A DNA stretch of 64,000 nucleotides from Candidatus Bathyarchaeia archaeon (GCA_038873195.1 JAVZEV010000001.1:1144490-1208489); one strand, 5' to 3'; shown: positions 8,309-17,901, counted from the stretch's first letter. Notes: a model not told the origin generated them from the letters alone. A program made the numbers and translations.

Positions 8309-9280
8309 ATGAGCTTTGAAATGTGGGCTGAAAAATACCGACCAAAAACACTAGACGACATGGTTGACCAAAAAGAAATAGTTGAGCGGCTGAAGAGTTT
8401 TGTTAAATCTAGAAATGTGCCCCACTGCATTTTTGCCGGTCCTCCAGGCACTGGGAAAACAACGGCCGCACTTTGTTTAGCAAGAGACCTTTACGGCGAC
8501 GTTTATAGAGAGCACATTATGGAGCTAAACGCAAGTGACGAGAGAGGCATAAATGTTGTTCGAGAAACTGTAAAGACGTTTGCAAGAGCCCGTTCTATTG
8601 GGGAAATTCCTTTCAAAATCATGATTTTAGATGAGTCAGACAATATGACTGCAGATGCTCAGCAAGCGTTAAGGCGGACGATGGAGCGTTATACAGAAAC
8701 ATGCCGTTTCATTTTATGCGCAAATTACAGTGGAAAAATAATAGAGCCCATTCAATCCCGCTGTGCACCTTTTCGCTTCACTTTCTTACCCAGAGAAGAA
8801 CAGGACAAGCATCTGAAGTGTATCGCAGAAAAAGAAAATGTCAAACTTCTAAAAGAAGGATTAGATGCGATTTTTGAGGTTTGCGGCGGAGACCTGAGAA
8901 GAGCGATAAACACTCTGCAAGCAGCGGCGTCGCTAAACAAGCCAGTAGACCAGAAAGTTGTGTACTCCATTGCGGGAAGAGCCAACCCCGCTGACGTCCA
9001 AAAAATGATTGAAACCGCCATCAACGGCAACTTTCTGGAAGCAAGAAAACAGTTACGTGATATGATTCAGAAGTATGGCGTAGCAGGGAGCGACATAATT
9101 CGGCAGATTCATACAGAAATTTTCAGAGCAGAAATTCCAGAACCCTGGAAGATAAAGTTGGCTGACATCGTCGGCGAAATAGATTACAGACTTGTTGAAG
9201 GTGCCGATGAGGAGGTTCAGTTGAGTGCTTTGTTGGCTAGGCTTGTTGAAGCTGGCTCCGAGATAGGTAAGAAGAACTAA
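8309..9280 (+). CDS. rfcS: Replication factor C small subunit, 323 aa
   Basis: Clamp-loader ATPase that, with RfcL, loads PCNA onto primed DNA. Motifs in order: WAEKYRPKTLDDMV at the N-terminus, Walker A GPPGTGKTTAA, NASDERGINV, Walker B LDESDNM (a DExD form), RRTMERY, and the SRC motif in IQSRCAPFRF that supplies the arginine finger in trans. Length is typical (about 320-330). ATG 8309 follows GAGG at 8297-8300. It is separated from rfcL by only a few bases, so the two form an operon. Confidence 0.98.
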   Translation: MSFEMWAEKYRPKTLDDMVDQKEIVERLKSFVKSRNVPHCIFAGPPGTGKTTAALCLARDLYGDVYREHIMELNASDERGINVVRETVKTFARARSIGEIPFKIMILDESDNMTADAQQALRRTMERYTETCRFILCANYSGKIIEPIQSRCAPFRFTFLPREEQDKHLKCIAEKENVKLLKEGLDAIFEVCGGDLRRAINTLQAAASLNKPVDQKVVYSIAGRANPADVQKMIETAINGNFLEARKQLRDMIQKYGVAGSDIIRQIHTEIFRAEIPEPWKIKLADIVGEIDYRLVEGADEEVQLSALLARLVEAGSEIGKKN

Positions 9281-9296
9281 ACAGGTGCAGTTTCTC

Positions 9297-10556
9297 GTGT
9301 ATACAACTTGGACCCTTAAGTATAAACCGAAATCCTTAGCGGAAGTTGTTGGAAACAAAGAGTCAATTGAAAAATTTGTTGAATGGGTAAAATCTTGGGA
9401 AAAAGGTGTTCCCAAAAAGCGAGCAGCATTTCTTTATGGACCACCAGGTGTTGGAAAGACCGTTACGGTTGAGGCTTTTGCGAATGACTTCAAAATGGAA
9501 CTGGTGGAGAAAAACGCAAGTGATTATCGAACAGAAGACGCCGTCAAACGATTTGCTGGCTTAGCCTCCCAGTTTGGGTCATTGTTTGGCGGAAAGAGAA
9601 TCGTTTTGCTTGACGAGTTAGACGGGTTAACGGGCACAGCAGACAGAGGCGGAGTGAAAGCTATAACTGACATTGTGAAAACCGCTCAGTGCCCTGTTGT
9701 TCTCATCGCTAACAACGTCTATGACCCGCGATTCACAAATCTTCGCGTTTTCTGCCTCCTTATAGAGTTCAAGAAGCCACCAGCCGGCGAAGTTGCAAAA
9801 CATTTGAAACGCATATGTTCCCTTGAGGGAATCCAAGCCGACGAAAATGCTTTAAAATTCATTGCACAACGTTCAGAAGGCGATGTTCGTTCCGCAGTGA
9901 ATGACCTACAAGCATTAGCGCAAGGCAAAAAAAGACTAACTTACGAGGATGTTTCTTGGCTTGGCTACCGCGATAGGCAAGACACGATTTTTAATGTTTT
10001 GAGAATGATACTTTACGGGAAAACCTGCGTTGGCGCTAAACAAGCGGCGGACATGGCTGACATTGACGTGGACATGCTTTTCGAGTGGATATACGAAAAC
10101 GCTCCAGCACATTTAACAGACCCACATGACCTGGCAAAGGCGATGGATGCCCTTTCAATGGCGGACGTATATCGCGGCAGAATCCGGCTAACACAAGACT
10201 GGAGTTTCATGCGCTACGTGATTGACTATTTGACTGCGGGTGTGGCTATGGCTAGGCAGAACACCAAGGTTCACGGATGGATACCGTTTAAGTTTCCTGA
10301 ACGCATACAAATGTTGTCGCGGTCTAAGGCTGAACGTGCTACGCAACTAAACATTGGATATAAGATTAAGCGTAAATGCCACATTTCAGCCGTTAGAGCC
10401 ACAAAAGAAGTTATTCCCTATCTTCGAATAATCTTCAAAAACAATGCGGAGATGGCTGCTGGTCTTGCCAAGTGGTTTGATTTGGACCAAGAAATGATTG
10501 AAAGTCTCGTCGGCAATAAGGAAAAAGCTGAGGCTATAACAAAACTGTTAAGCTGA
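9297..10556 (+). CDS. rfcL: Replication factor C large subunit, 419 aa
   Basis: Large subunit of the archaeal clamp loader. It shows WTLKYKPKSLAEVVG, Walker A GPPGVGKTVTV, KNASDYRTEDAVKRF, Walker B LLDELDGLTG, and the helical C-terminal collar domain. It lacks the canonical SRC finger, as is usual for the large subunit. The start is uncertain: an upstream GTG at 9285 opens the frame, but AGGTG at 9283-9287 is better placed as ribosome site for the GTG at 9297, which gives the usual short N-terminus. The ORF follows the rfcS stop by 4-16 nt depending on the start. Confidence 0.97.
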   Translation: MYTTWTLKYKPKSLAEVVGNKESIEKFVEWVKSWEKGVPKKRAAFLYGPPGVGKTVTVEAFANDFKMELVEKNASDYRTEDAVKRFAGLASQFGSLFGGKRIVLLDELDGLTGTADRGGVKAITDIVKTAQCPVVLIANNVYDPRFTNLRVFCLLIEFKKPPAGEVAKHLKRICSLEGIQADENALKFIAQRSEGDVRSAVNDLQALAQGKKRLTYEDVSWLGYRDRQDTIFNVLRMILYGKTCVGAKQAADMADIDVDMLFEWIYENAPAHLTDPHDLAKAMDALSMADVYRGRIRLTQDWSFMRYVIDYLTAGVAMARQNTKVHGWIPFKFPERIQMLSRSKAERATQLNIGYKIKRKCHISAVRATKEVIPYLRIIFKNNAEMAAGLAKWFDLDQEMIESLVGNKEKAEAITKLLS

Positions 10557-10565
10557 ATGCCTTTT

Positions 10566-10892
10566 CTAGTGTATTTTGCTTCCTTCCGCAATGTCTTTTT
10601 CAGGCTGTAACGCTACAACATTGCCTTTGTTGTCTTCTGCAGCTAAAATCATGCATTGAGATTCGATGCCCATGAACTTTCGCCTTTGAAGATTCAGTAT
10701 AAATGCATACTTTTTGCCGACCAACTCTTCGGGTTTATACCATTGCAGGAGCCCAGCAACCGCTTGTCGCTTTTCCGTTCCAAAATCCACAATCATCCTT
10801 ATCAAGTTGCGCGAGCCGGAAATCTGGTTTGCCTCAACAATTTTTCCAATACGCAAATCCAGTTTTTGAAATTCCTCAAATGAAATTTCCAT
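10566..10892 (-). CDS. MetG C-terminal-like tRNA-binding OB-fold protein, 108 aa
   Basis: A stand-alone tRNA-binding domain of the MetRS beta/EMAP/Arc1p type. Visible are FEEFQKLDLRIGKIVEA, then IVDFGTEKRQAVAGL and NLQRRKFMGIESQCMILAA, the classic succession of OB-fold strands. In many archaea this domain is a separate polypeptide that associates with methionyl-tRNA synthetase. ATG at 10892 is preceded by GGTGA; the longer start at 10907 adds only five residues. It is the last gene of a same-strand run of translin, endonuclease V, HD protein and this protein. It converges with rfcL, the two stops being about 10 nt apart. Confidence 0.88.
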   Translation of the reverse strand: MEISFEEFQKLDLRIGKIVEANQISGSRNLIRMIVDFGTEKRQAVAGLLQWYKPEELVGKKYAFILNLQRRKFMGIESQCMILAAEDNKGNVVALQPEKDIAEGSKIH

Positions 10893-10935
10893 TATAGCAT
10901 TCACCATTTTTCAAATCTTCACGTGGAAACAACTA

Positions 10936-11655
10936 TTAAGTTTTGCGAGATTTTCTCCTTCGTTTTATCTTCTCCACAGCCTTCGCTACGCCTTCCCAAC
11001 CTTCGATAACCTTCGAATTTATTATGTCGAAAGCTTCCTTCGAAGTCAATCCACGCAATTCCTCGCCGACGCTTTTCCTCATTAGATAAGCGGCTGCGTT
11101 TAAAATTTCGCCGTTCAATCGTGAATCCATTAAATCCGCCAAATGACAAACCAAAGCTTCGACAGTGTGCGGTCTTATCGGGCCATAATCGCCATGATGT
11201 GCAGACACCACATGAACTAGCTCTAAAGGAAAATCTCTTCGAACAAGCTCAGAAATCACAAGCGACAAATGGTCCATGTAATCGGCTAAATGTGTAGAGC
11301 CATAGCTTCCATTCTCATTCACAGCGTATGTGGCGGGCTTGAAAATGTCATGCAACAAAACTCCAGCCAGAACCAAATCGCGGTTTACCTTTCCATGATA
11401 AATTTTCTCAATAGAATCGCACATTGCTAATGCAAGATTTGCTGTAGAAACTACGTGTTCTATGTAACCGCCAGGATAGCAATGATGATGTGAAAGTCCA
11501 GCTGGTGACACGTCCAAAGGCAAGCTTGGATGTTTCTTCTTGTTTATTTCGAATGATGGATTTTCCAACAATTCAACGACTTTTTTTCGAAGTTTCTTGT
11601 CACGAATCTTTTTCGTTAAAACTGCAAGTTTTGGGTGAAGCAATTCTAATCTCAC
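10936..11655 (-). CDS. HD-domain phosphohydrolase, 239 aa
   Basis: HD superfamily metal-dependent phosphohydrolase. Histidine and aspartate ligands are visible in HHHCYPGGYIEHV, LLHDIFKPA (the HD pair), SAHHGDYGPIRP and HLADLMDSRL. The arrangement resembles the HD part of YhaM-type 3'-5' exoribonucleases and related archaeal proteins, so a nucleotide or RNA end as substrate is plausible. The C-terminus is a basic tail (KIKRRRKSRKT) that could bind nucleic acid. The GTG start at 11655 overlaps the endonuclease V stop (GTGA), with AAGGA just upstream: translational coupling. Confidence 0.85.
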   Translation of the reverse strand: MRLELLHPKLAVLTKKIRDKKLRKKVVELLENPSFEINKKKHPSLPLDVSPAGLSHHHCYPGGYIEHVVSTANLALAMCDSIEKIYHGKVNRDLVLAGVLLHDIFKPATYAVNENGSYGSTHLADYMDHLSLVISELVRRDFPLELVHVVSAHHGDYGPIRPHTVEALVCHLADLMDSRLNGEILNAAAYLMRKSVGEELRGLTSKEAFDIINSKVIEGWEGVAKAVEKIKRRRKSRKT

Positions 11656-12347
11656 TGTTCCTTTGTTGTTGCTGATGCGATATTGATTTTTCGTTTTTCC
11701 CTCGTCGCAGTTTCATGAGCTTTCAAGATTGGTTCTGGAACGCGATGGTCACGGGTGCAGTGTTTAACAATTTCTATGGCAGTTTCTAAGGAAACCATAT
11801 GTCCAACACTAACATAGACCGGCTTGCATCCATGCTTTGTTGTAACAACAGCGCCAACAACTTCATTTTCATGCCTTAAAAAAGCAACATCCTTCTCAAT
11901 CGTTGCGCTGTCAACTTCGCCGAAAAGTCTGCTCTTTGCAACACCAACAGTTGGCTTTCTTATCACGAGGCCTAAATGGCTTGCAAACCCGCAGCGGTAT
12001 GGATGTGCAAAACCTTGGCCGTCAACAAGATAAACATCTGGCTGAACTTTTAGCTGTCTTGCACATAAAACGGCAGGCGGAATTTCTCTGAAGGAAAGAA
12101 GCGTGGGCACGTAGGGAAAACTCGTTTTACAAAAAACCACTTCTGATTCTATGAGCCGAAGAGAATCATAATCCAGCACTGCCGCTGCACCAATTGACAC
12201 CCCATTAACATAAGCAACGTCGACACCAGCAACAAAACGAATCTTTCTTGGAAGTTTATCCTTAAATATGATTCGCTGTGACAAGAGTAACTGTGCTTTA
12301 TGAGCTTTTTCAACCGAAAATTTAGATTTTATGTCCGTATCACCCAT
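11652..12347 (-). CDS. nfi: Endonuclease V, 231 aa
   Basis: Cleaves DNA (or RNA) next to deaminated adenine (inosine). Catalytic carboxylates are visible at D43 (GVDVAY), E88 (SFREIPP) and D109 (VDGQGFAHPYRCG). The strand-separating PYVP wedge is at 79-82, with tyrosine 79. The length matches the family. It sits between translin (11 nt upstream) and the HD hydrolase (4-nt overlap), so this is a nucleic-acid processing or repair operon. Confidence 0.96.
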   Translation of the reverse strand: MGDTDIKSKFSVEKAHKAQLLLSQRIIFKDKLPRKIRFVAGVDVAYVNGVSIGAAAVLDYDSLRLIESEVVFCKTSFPYVPTLLSFREIPPAVLCARQLKVQPDVYLVDGQGFAHPYRCGFASHLGLVIRKPTVGVAKSRLFGEVDSATIEKDVAFLRHENEVVGAVVTTKHGCKPVYVSVGHMVSLETAIEIVKHCTRDHRVPEPILKAHETATREKRKINIASATTKEQ

Positions 12348-12358
12348 TTAGGCAACTT

Positions 12359-13000
12359 TTAGGCTTTCTTTTTTCTTTGCGATTTTTCAAAGCGCCTCAA
12401 ATATTCTTCCAAAGATTTTCTTCGCATTTCCTGCGTTATATCTCCACGCGTGGTTTCAATAATTTTTCTTGCAACATCGCATTTTCTTCTTAGACCAGGA
12501 ACAAGCATGTACGCCTCATCCATGGACATAAGTTCAACGTAGATGTGGTCCATCATCTGTAAGCATTTTTCTCCTTTCGCTACGTCGCCTTCGCGTAGAG
12601 CATCCAAAGCTAAACGTCTGTACTCGCCTATAACATCTGCTAACCCAAGAACATAATCAATTGAAGGCACGTTCACTTCTTCTGGAGTTACAAATATTCC
12701 ATTTTCTACCAAGCTTAGAAATATGTTCGCTTCAGAAAACTCTTGTAATGCAGAATCAAATAAACCACCATAAATTATCTCTGGGTACTTAGTTGACAAA
12801 GTGTTAAGGTCCGCAAGGTTTTCTTTTGCTTCTTGGATGCGTCTCTTTGCTTCTTCTAATTTTTTCTGATGAATCAAAAGTATCGCTTGTTTGGAAAGGC
12901 TTGTTACCTTTCGCATGCTCTTTTGAGCGTTTTCTCGCATGCTCTCTTTTTCTTTCAATTCCTTTCTTATTTCGCGCAAGGTATTTCTTAAGGATGGCAC
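12359..13000 (-). CDS. Translin-family RNA-binding protein, 213 aa
   Basis: All-helical protein of the archaeal translin family, single-strand RNA/DNA-binding proteins that form octameric shells; some relatives have nuclease activity. Diagnostic stretches are ILLIHQKKLEEAKRRIQEA, YGGLFDSALQEFSEANIF (the conserved aromatic and acidic helix), DYVLGLADVIGEYRRLALD and MDEAYMLVPGLRRKCDVAR. The start is GTG at 13000; no ATG is available near the N-terminus. It is first in the operon with endonuclease V, the HD hydrolase and the tRNA-binding protein. Confidence 0.9.
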   Translation of the reverse strand: MPSLRNTLREIRKELKEKESMRENAQKSMRKVTSLSKQAILLIHQKKLEEAKRRIQEAKENLADLNTLSTKYPEIIYGGLFDSALQEFSEANIFLSLVENGIFVTPEEVNVPSIDYVLGLADVIGEYRRLALDALREGDVAKGEKCLQMMDHIYVELMSMDEAYMLVPGLRRKCDVARKIIETTRGDITQEMRRKSLEEYLRRFEKSQRKKKA

Positions 13001-13109
13001 GCAATGAGCACCATTTCTAGTTAGCGAAGTAAATAGATAAGTGTTTTATTATGTGTTGATACAAGAAAAAAAATGGGGAGAGAGCCCAGCGTGTAACTTT
13101 TGCTTTTTC

Positions 13110-13307
13110 CTATTGTGGTTGTGGTGGAGGTTCTTTCCATTTCTCTACTAGCAGTTTGTTGTCTCCTAGTTTGAAGCTTATTTTGACGAATATGGAGTCT
13201 GAGCCTTTGAATGGGAACATGCTGTCTTCTGCTAGATCTTTTGGTAGGTAGATTAGGAATTTTCCGTCTTTTCTTCTGAAAAGTCGTCCTCTTCCTTCGT
13301 TAACCAT
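13110..13307 (-). CDS. Small conserved-looking protein, 65 aa
   Basis: Function not recognised. The sequence opens MVNEGRGRLFRRKDGKFLIY and continues with LPKDLAEDSMFPF and VKISFKLGDNKLLVEKW, ending in a proline-rich tail (PPPQPQ). The alternating hydrophobic strands and the 'RLFRRKDGKFLIYLPK' style resemble small beta-rich proteins annotated as hypothetical in TACK archaea; an AbrB-like fold is conceivable. ATG 13307 is preceded by GGTG about 11 nt upstream, which supports translation. Flanking gaps of about 110 and 140 nt suggest a monocistronic gene. Confidence 0.65.
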   Translation of the reverse strand: MVNEGRGRLFRRKDGKFLIYLPKDLAEDSMFPFKGSDSIFVKISFKLGDNKLLVEKWKEPPPQPQ

Positions 13308-13450
13308 TCTTGTTCACACCTTGATTTAATTTTTGGTTTAAGAAATCAATTGTATAGGGAATGGTATTTAAGCTTTTTTATCATGTCATTCGCAAAAGAA
13401 CAGTTTGCTTTGCAAAATCCTTAAAAATTCTGAATCATATGCAACAAATT

Positions 13451-14422
13451 CTAACCATCACTAAATCTTATAGGCTTCTTAATCCTACTCAATAATACAA
13501 CTCTGCTCTCTGCTGATTTATCAATTATCAAATACCCAGTTTCTGCTGCTAATTGTTTTCCAAAATCCATTATTTCCGCTAAACTTGGCATATGTTCATA
13601 GCCTAACCGAAGCCTAGAAAATCCCACATGCATGTAAGCTTTCGGTTCAATATAGGTTGGATTAGCTTTCGCAACAAGTTTAGCGTAACCTTCAATGTTT
13701 TTCATGTTTAAACCACGCACCGACGTTATCCGAATTACAGTGGGACATTTAAAACTAGGCAAAAGCGCTAATGTCTCATTCACTTTTTCCCATGCTTTGG
13801 GAATCTGTGGACGGCAAACATTCTTGAATGATTCTTCATCCGGAGCGCAAACAGAAATGTAAAGCTGTGTTGGCTCTTCACTTAATTTTGCCAACGCTGA
13901 GGGCACGGTTCCATTAGAAACGAGAAAAGTAGTGAACCCTCTCCTGTGAAAAGCCCTAATTAGTTCTCCGATGTTGTTGTAGAGTGTAGGCTCTCCAGTC
14001 AAGCTTATCGCGGCGTGTCTTGGAGTTAGGGCTTCCCTGAATTTGCGTTTGTTAGCTTTTGGATTGCCTTTGTATCCGCTTAAAATTTTAAGTTGCGCCT
14101 TGATGCTTCCGTCAACAATTTCTTCTGGTAAATCCCCTGGCGGTAGCTTCATTTCGTTCCATGTAATTTGCAAATCGTCAGTTTGGGCTCTCCAACAAAA
14201 GAGACATTGCTGAGTGCAGAAAAACGCTGCTGGCGTCATTTGTATGCACTGATGTGTTTTTATGCCGTAGAATTTCTGTTTATAACATGGCCTATCGTGA
14301 ACTAGTGTTTCGTAAAGCCATCTGCATCTTTTGACGGCTGAGTGGCGACCGACAAAGTGGTATTTCTGTTTTTTCATAGCTTGTATGAGTGCTGAGGGAA
14401 CTAAAGTTTCCAAGCATGTCAC
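13451..14422 (-). CDS. taw1: 4-demethylwyosine synthase Taw1 (TYW1), 323 aa
   Basis: Radical SAM enzyme that builds the tricyclic wyosine base on m1G37 of tRNA-Phe using pyruvate. The radical SAM cluster motif is CTQQCLFC (C69, C73, C76). A second Fe-S site is expected from C33, C46 and C59. Their 13/13 spacing equals that known for the Methanocaldococcus enzyme. SLTGEPTLY and TTFLVSNGT are typical SAM-barrel elements. Its substrate is made by Trm5, encoded at 18629-19486 in this window. M16 is an alternative start, but would still keep all six cysteines. Confidence 0.96.
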   Translation of the reverse strand: MTCLETLVPSALIQAMKKQKYHFVGRHSAVKRCRWLYETLVHDRPCYKQKFYGIKTHQCIQMTPAAFFCTQQCLFCWRAQTDDLQITWNEMKLPPGDLPEEIVDGSIKAQLKILSGYKGNPKANKRKFREALTPRHAAISLTGEPTLYNNIGELIRAFHRRGFTTFLVSNGTVPSALAKLSEEPTQLYISVCAPDEESFKNVCRPQIPKAWEKVNETLALLPSFKCPTVIRITSVRGLNMKNIEGYAKLVAKANPTYIEPKAYMHVGFSRLRLGYEHMPSLAEIMDFGKQLAAETGYLIIDKSAESRVVLLSRIKKPIRFSDG

Positions 14423-14484
14423 TTCTCTGTGCTATTCTGTGCCATAGAAATATGAAGTTAGAATTGTTAAATAAAAACAGTTCA

Positions 14485-15663
14485 TCATTTAAGGCAGTAT
14501 TCAATCTTTTGAAATTCGGCACAAAGTTTTGCAACATCTTTTCTAATTCGTTCTGGCTGTTCCTTGTCCATAATTGTTCTCTTAATCAATTCGGCAATTC
14601 GCAGCATCTCTTGCTCTTTCATCCCGCGTCTCGTGACTTCGCAAGTGCCAATTCGTATAACGCAGTCAGTGATAATGTTTGCAAGTTGAAGTCTTTCTGC
14701 GATAGCTCTTCCTTGCTCGTAACTTCCATAATCCAATATTGTTTGATGCGATTTAGTGAATCCCAAATGACTACAGATGACAGGAAAACCATAATCGAGC
14801 AAGGCTTTTGCCAAAACTTGCGAGTTGTGAACCACTTGCGTTGCGTAAGCCTTTCCAAATTTCTCCATCTCCATCAACGCTAAAGTTAACGCTGCAATGC
14901 GGTTCCAGTGGGCATTGTCTACAAAACCTGGATACACTTTCGCTTTTAGAATTTCACCGTGTTCTTTGTCTGCTAGGATTATTCCTCCTTGAGGTCCAAA
15001 GAAGCTTTTGTGTGTAGAACCAAAAAGGGCGTAGGCGCCTTCTCTTAGGGGGTCTTGAAATTGACCGCCAGCGATAAGTCCTAAAACGTGGGAACCGTCA
15101 AACCCTATGCACGCGTCATTTTCTTGGGCTACTTTTGCCAAATCTTTTACTGGATGTGGAAAAGTGATTAGGCTTGCACCGAAAATCACAACTCTAGGCT
15201 TAACGCGCTTTATGGTTTCTTTTGCACTTTCAACTTGTATGTTCATGTCAGCTTTGGAGAAAGGAAAAGGCACAGTTTTTAGGTTTAAAAGTCCCGCTAG
15301 AGCGTCGTTCCACATGCCAGGGTATCCGCCATTTTCTGGAGAAATACACATTAATGTATCGCCGCGTTTCGTGAAATTAGCCAAAAAAATCAAGTCGGCA
15401 ATGTGTCCTGAAAGCGGGCGTAAATCTGCAGTGTCCGCTCTAAACACTTTTTTTGCAATTTCTTCTCCATACTGTTCTATTTCATCTATGTAGCGTGTAC
15501 CCATGTAGAAGCGGTCTCTTGCAGTGTATCGATGTCCAAGTTCTGAAGAAAGCAGTTCACGTACAGCGGGGCTCATAACATTTTCTGAAGGTATGAGGTT
15601 GAGGCATTGTTTTCCACGCCATTCCTCATGTTTTTGGACTAAACTCAATAGGTCATCAATCAC
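14485..15663 (-). CDS. glyA: Serine hydroxymethyltransferase, 392 aa
   Basis: PLP enzyme interconverting serine and glycine with a tetrahydropterin one-carbon carrier. Motifs are LNLIPSENVMSPAVRELLSS (the conserved N-terminal signature), GHRYTARDRFY, FDGSHVLGLIAGG, and the PLP lysine in FGSTHKSFFGPQGG, followed by GGIILADKE. The length is a little below bacterial GlyA and fits archaeal forms. The start is GTG at 15663. Serine made or used here links to the serine kinase/TrpB2 pair at 52-54 kb and the glycerate genes at 62-64 kb, although these are not adjacent. Confidence 0.95.
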   Translation of the reverse strand: MIDDLLSLVQKHEEWRGKQCLNLIPSENVMSPAVRELLSSELGHRYTARDRFYMGTRYIDEIEQYGEEIAKKVFRADTADLRPLSGHIADLIFLANFTKRGDTLMCISPENGGYPGMWNDALAGLLNLKTVPFPFSKADMNIQVESAKETIKRVKPRVVIFGASLITFPHPVKDLAKVAQENDACIGFDGSHVLGLIAGGQFQDPLREGAYALFGSTHKSFFGPQGGIILADKEHGEILKAKVYPGFVDNAHWNRIAALTLALMEMEKFGKAYATQVVHNSQVLAKALLDYGFPVICSHLGFTKSHQTILDYGSYEQGRAIAERLQLANIITDCVIRIGTCEVTRRGMKEQEMLRIAELIKRTIMDKEQPERIRKDVAKLCAEFQKIEYCLK

Positions 15664-15813
15664 TTTAGTTCATCTCGGAATTAAGTCAATACTGCTTATG
15701 CACACATTTAGTTTTCTGTTTAAACCTCGCCGATAAAAAGGTAAAGTTTAAAATGTTCACAGTATTAGAAGTCTTCACAAATTCAAAGGAAACGTACGAG
15801 GGAAAAATGTTTG

Positions 15814-17901
15814 ATGCAATCTTGGGTTAGAAAGGCTAAATCTCTAACAGTTTTAATGCTCATTCTCTCTTTAACAGTAACGTTCTTCTATTTTATGCCA
15901 ACAGCGAAAGCTGTAACGGCAATTGCCTCTTTAACTCCTTCTTCAGCAAAAGTTGGAGCTTCTGTTCAATTGAACGGCACCATAACAACCGCAAACGGAA
16001 CTTTCACTATCAAGTTTGACGGAGACACCATTGCAAGCGGAAAAGCAGAAGGATACTTAGTAAATGCGACATTTAACGTTCCAACCACGTTTGCAGGCAG
16101 CCACAATGTAACGCTTCTTGATGATAGCGCCGGAGAGAATTACACATCAACATTCACAGTGCTAACGTCATACTTTCTGGAAATAGCGCCTGTTGAAGAG
16201 CCACTGCAGAGACAAGAAGGAGACTCCGCGGCAATCAACGCGACCATAATTGGTGGAGACGCAAGCGCATCTTACGTTGCGAACATCACGGTTCAAACAC
16301 CCACAAACGCTTCCTACACTAAAATGCTCAATATTGCAACCTCCGATAAAGGAGATGGAAACGCAACAGTTTCTTTTCCAGACGAGTTTATAAGCGAAAA
16401 TCCAAACGCTAACACCAACTACACTGGCACTTACAAAGTCTTCTTTAACAGCACACTCGCATCGGCAACCTTTTTTGTAGGCTTAACAAACGCTACCCAA
16501 TACCACCGATTCGACGTTGTTGACATTAAGGCATTGGGTTACAAGGCAGAAGAAAATGTTACAATAACAATAAGCTTCGGAGGCGCAACGCTTCACTCAG
16601 ACAGCACAAACGCCACAAGCGAAGGTATAATCTATGCGAACTGGACTGTTCCTTACAACGCCACAATAGGCACTTACATTCTTAATATAACTTCAACATT
16701 CGGGAACACAACAAAGAACCCACCTGACACCCAAAGCTTCACAGTTCCCGGTTTTGAAATTAACGTTACTACAAGAAATCTTGCGGGCGAACCAGTTCGA
16801 AATGTAACGCTTAGAGTTTACGAAAACGCTACATCTGTAGTAAACGCAACAAGTAATTCTGATGGTTTAGTACGTGTTGAGCTTGAGATTGGAAACTATA
16901 CGGGCGAGGCATATTACAGAGATCAAAAAGTTGGCGAGCATTGGTTAAACATCACCGAAGCTGCATCGTTAGATTTTGCATGCAACCTTACTAACCTCAG
17001 AATTTTAGTGAAAGCCTTTGTTGGTAGTGTTGAAGTGCGGGTTTCAGAGGCTGGTTTATTCCTTTCGCCTGAAAATTTGACGGCGACCACCAACCTTACC
17101 GGAATAGCCGTATTCCATTCTTTATTGCCTAATGTTACGTATGCTTTCAATGTTTCACGCTATGGTGTATCATTTAACGAGACAGCCATACCTAATCTGT
17201 TTGTAAATGCGAATGCGGTGGCTTGGTTTGATATAAACGTAACTTGCCCCACACAAACTTTACAGGTAAACGTCACAAATCCAAACGCAAACAACCAGCC
17301 AATCAGCAACGCTACAGTGAGGCTTTTCGAGTTTATGGGTGGAATATTCTATGAGGACAAAACGAATGCTGAAGGAATAGTTATCTTCAATGCTGTTTTT
17401 GGCAATTACTCTGTAGAAGTTTATGAAGAAAACGGTATAAAACTGAACGAAACTGTTGTTGCTCTTTTTGAGAATAAAAATGTGTCCATTAGCTGCAACC
17501 TATATGGTTTGGATGTTACTGTTAGAGTCGTAGATTACTTTGGACAACCAATTCCTAACGCACTTGTAGTTCTGCAACGGGAAGGCATGTCTGAAAGTTC
17601 CTATAGTACGCAAGCCAATGGCGCAGTGACTTTCAACAACGTTATTGGTGGAAACATCCAAATAACAGTCTACTTAGCCGAACAAACACAACCTTACGCA
17701 GGAGGAAATTACATTATTGAAGGTTCTACAACCATTGAAATAAGAATAGGAAAATACGTCATGTTAGCTGGGTTGCTTATTGAAACAATTCATTTAGTAA
17801 CCGCGATAATAATCATATTAATTGTGGTTTTTCTTCTTGCAATAGAGGTTTACCGCAGAAAACGCCGTAAGACTTCTCAAGAAAACGAAAAGCCAGAGTG
17901 A
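15814..17901 (+). CDS. Secreted, membrane-anchored surface glycoprotein, 695 aa
   Basis: A basic N-terminus (VRKAKS) is followed by a hydrophobic core (LTVLMLILSLTVTFFYF) and a likely signal cleavage after PTAKAV. The body is a string of beta-sandwich-like units rich in Asn-x-Thr/Ser sequons. The last units resemble carboxypeptidase-regulatory/CNA-B-like repeats, for example VRNVTLRVYENATS, ISNATVRLFEFMGG and IPNALVVLQREGM. A single C-terminal transmembrane helix (TAIIIILIVVFLLAIEV) and a basic tail (YRRKRRK) anchor it with the N-terminal part outside. ATG 15814 has GAGGGA upstream; an in-frame TTG one codon earlier is less likely. It is probably a cell-envelope or adhesion protein; its exact role is not known. 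Confidence 0.82.
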   Translation: MQSWVRKAKSLTVLMLILSLTVTFFYFMPTAKAVTAIASLTPSSAKVGASVQLNGTITTANGTFTIKFDGDTIASGKAEGYLVNATFNVPTTFAGSHNVTLLDDSAGENYTSTFTVLTSYFLEIAPVEEPLQRQEGDSAAINATIIGGDASASYVANITVQTPTNASYTKMLNIATSDKGDGNATVSFPDEFISENPNANTNYTGTYKVFFNSTLASATFFVGLTNATQYHRFDVVDIKALGYKAEENVTITISFGGATLHSDSTNATSEGIIYANWTVPYNATIGTYILNITSTFGNTTKNPPDTQSFTVPGFEINVTTRNLAGEPVRNVTLRVYENATSVVNATSNSDGLVRVELEIGNYTGEAYYRDQKVGEHWLNITEAASLDFACNLTNLRILVKAFVGSVEVRVSEAGLFLSPENLTATTNLTGIAVFHSLLPNVTYAFNVSRYGVSFNETAIPNLFVNANAVAWFDINVTCPTQTLQVNVTNPNANNQPISNATVRLFEFMGGIFYEDKTNAEGIVIFNAVFGNYSVEVYEENGIKLNETVVALFENKNVSISCNLYGLDVTVRVVDYFGQPIPNALVVLQREGMSESSYSTQANGAVTFNNVIGGNIQITVYLAEQTQPYAGGNYIIEGSTTIEIRIGKYVMLAGLLIETIHLVTAIIIILIVVFLLAIEVYRRKRRKTSQENEKPE

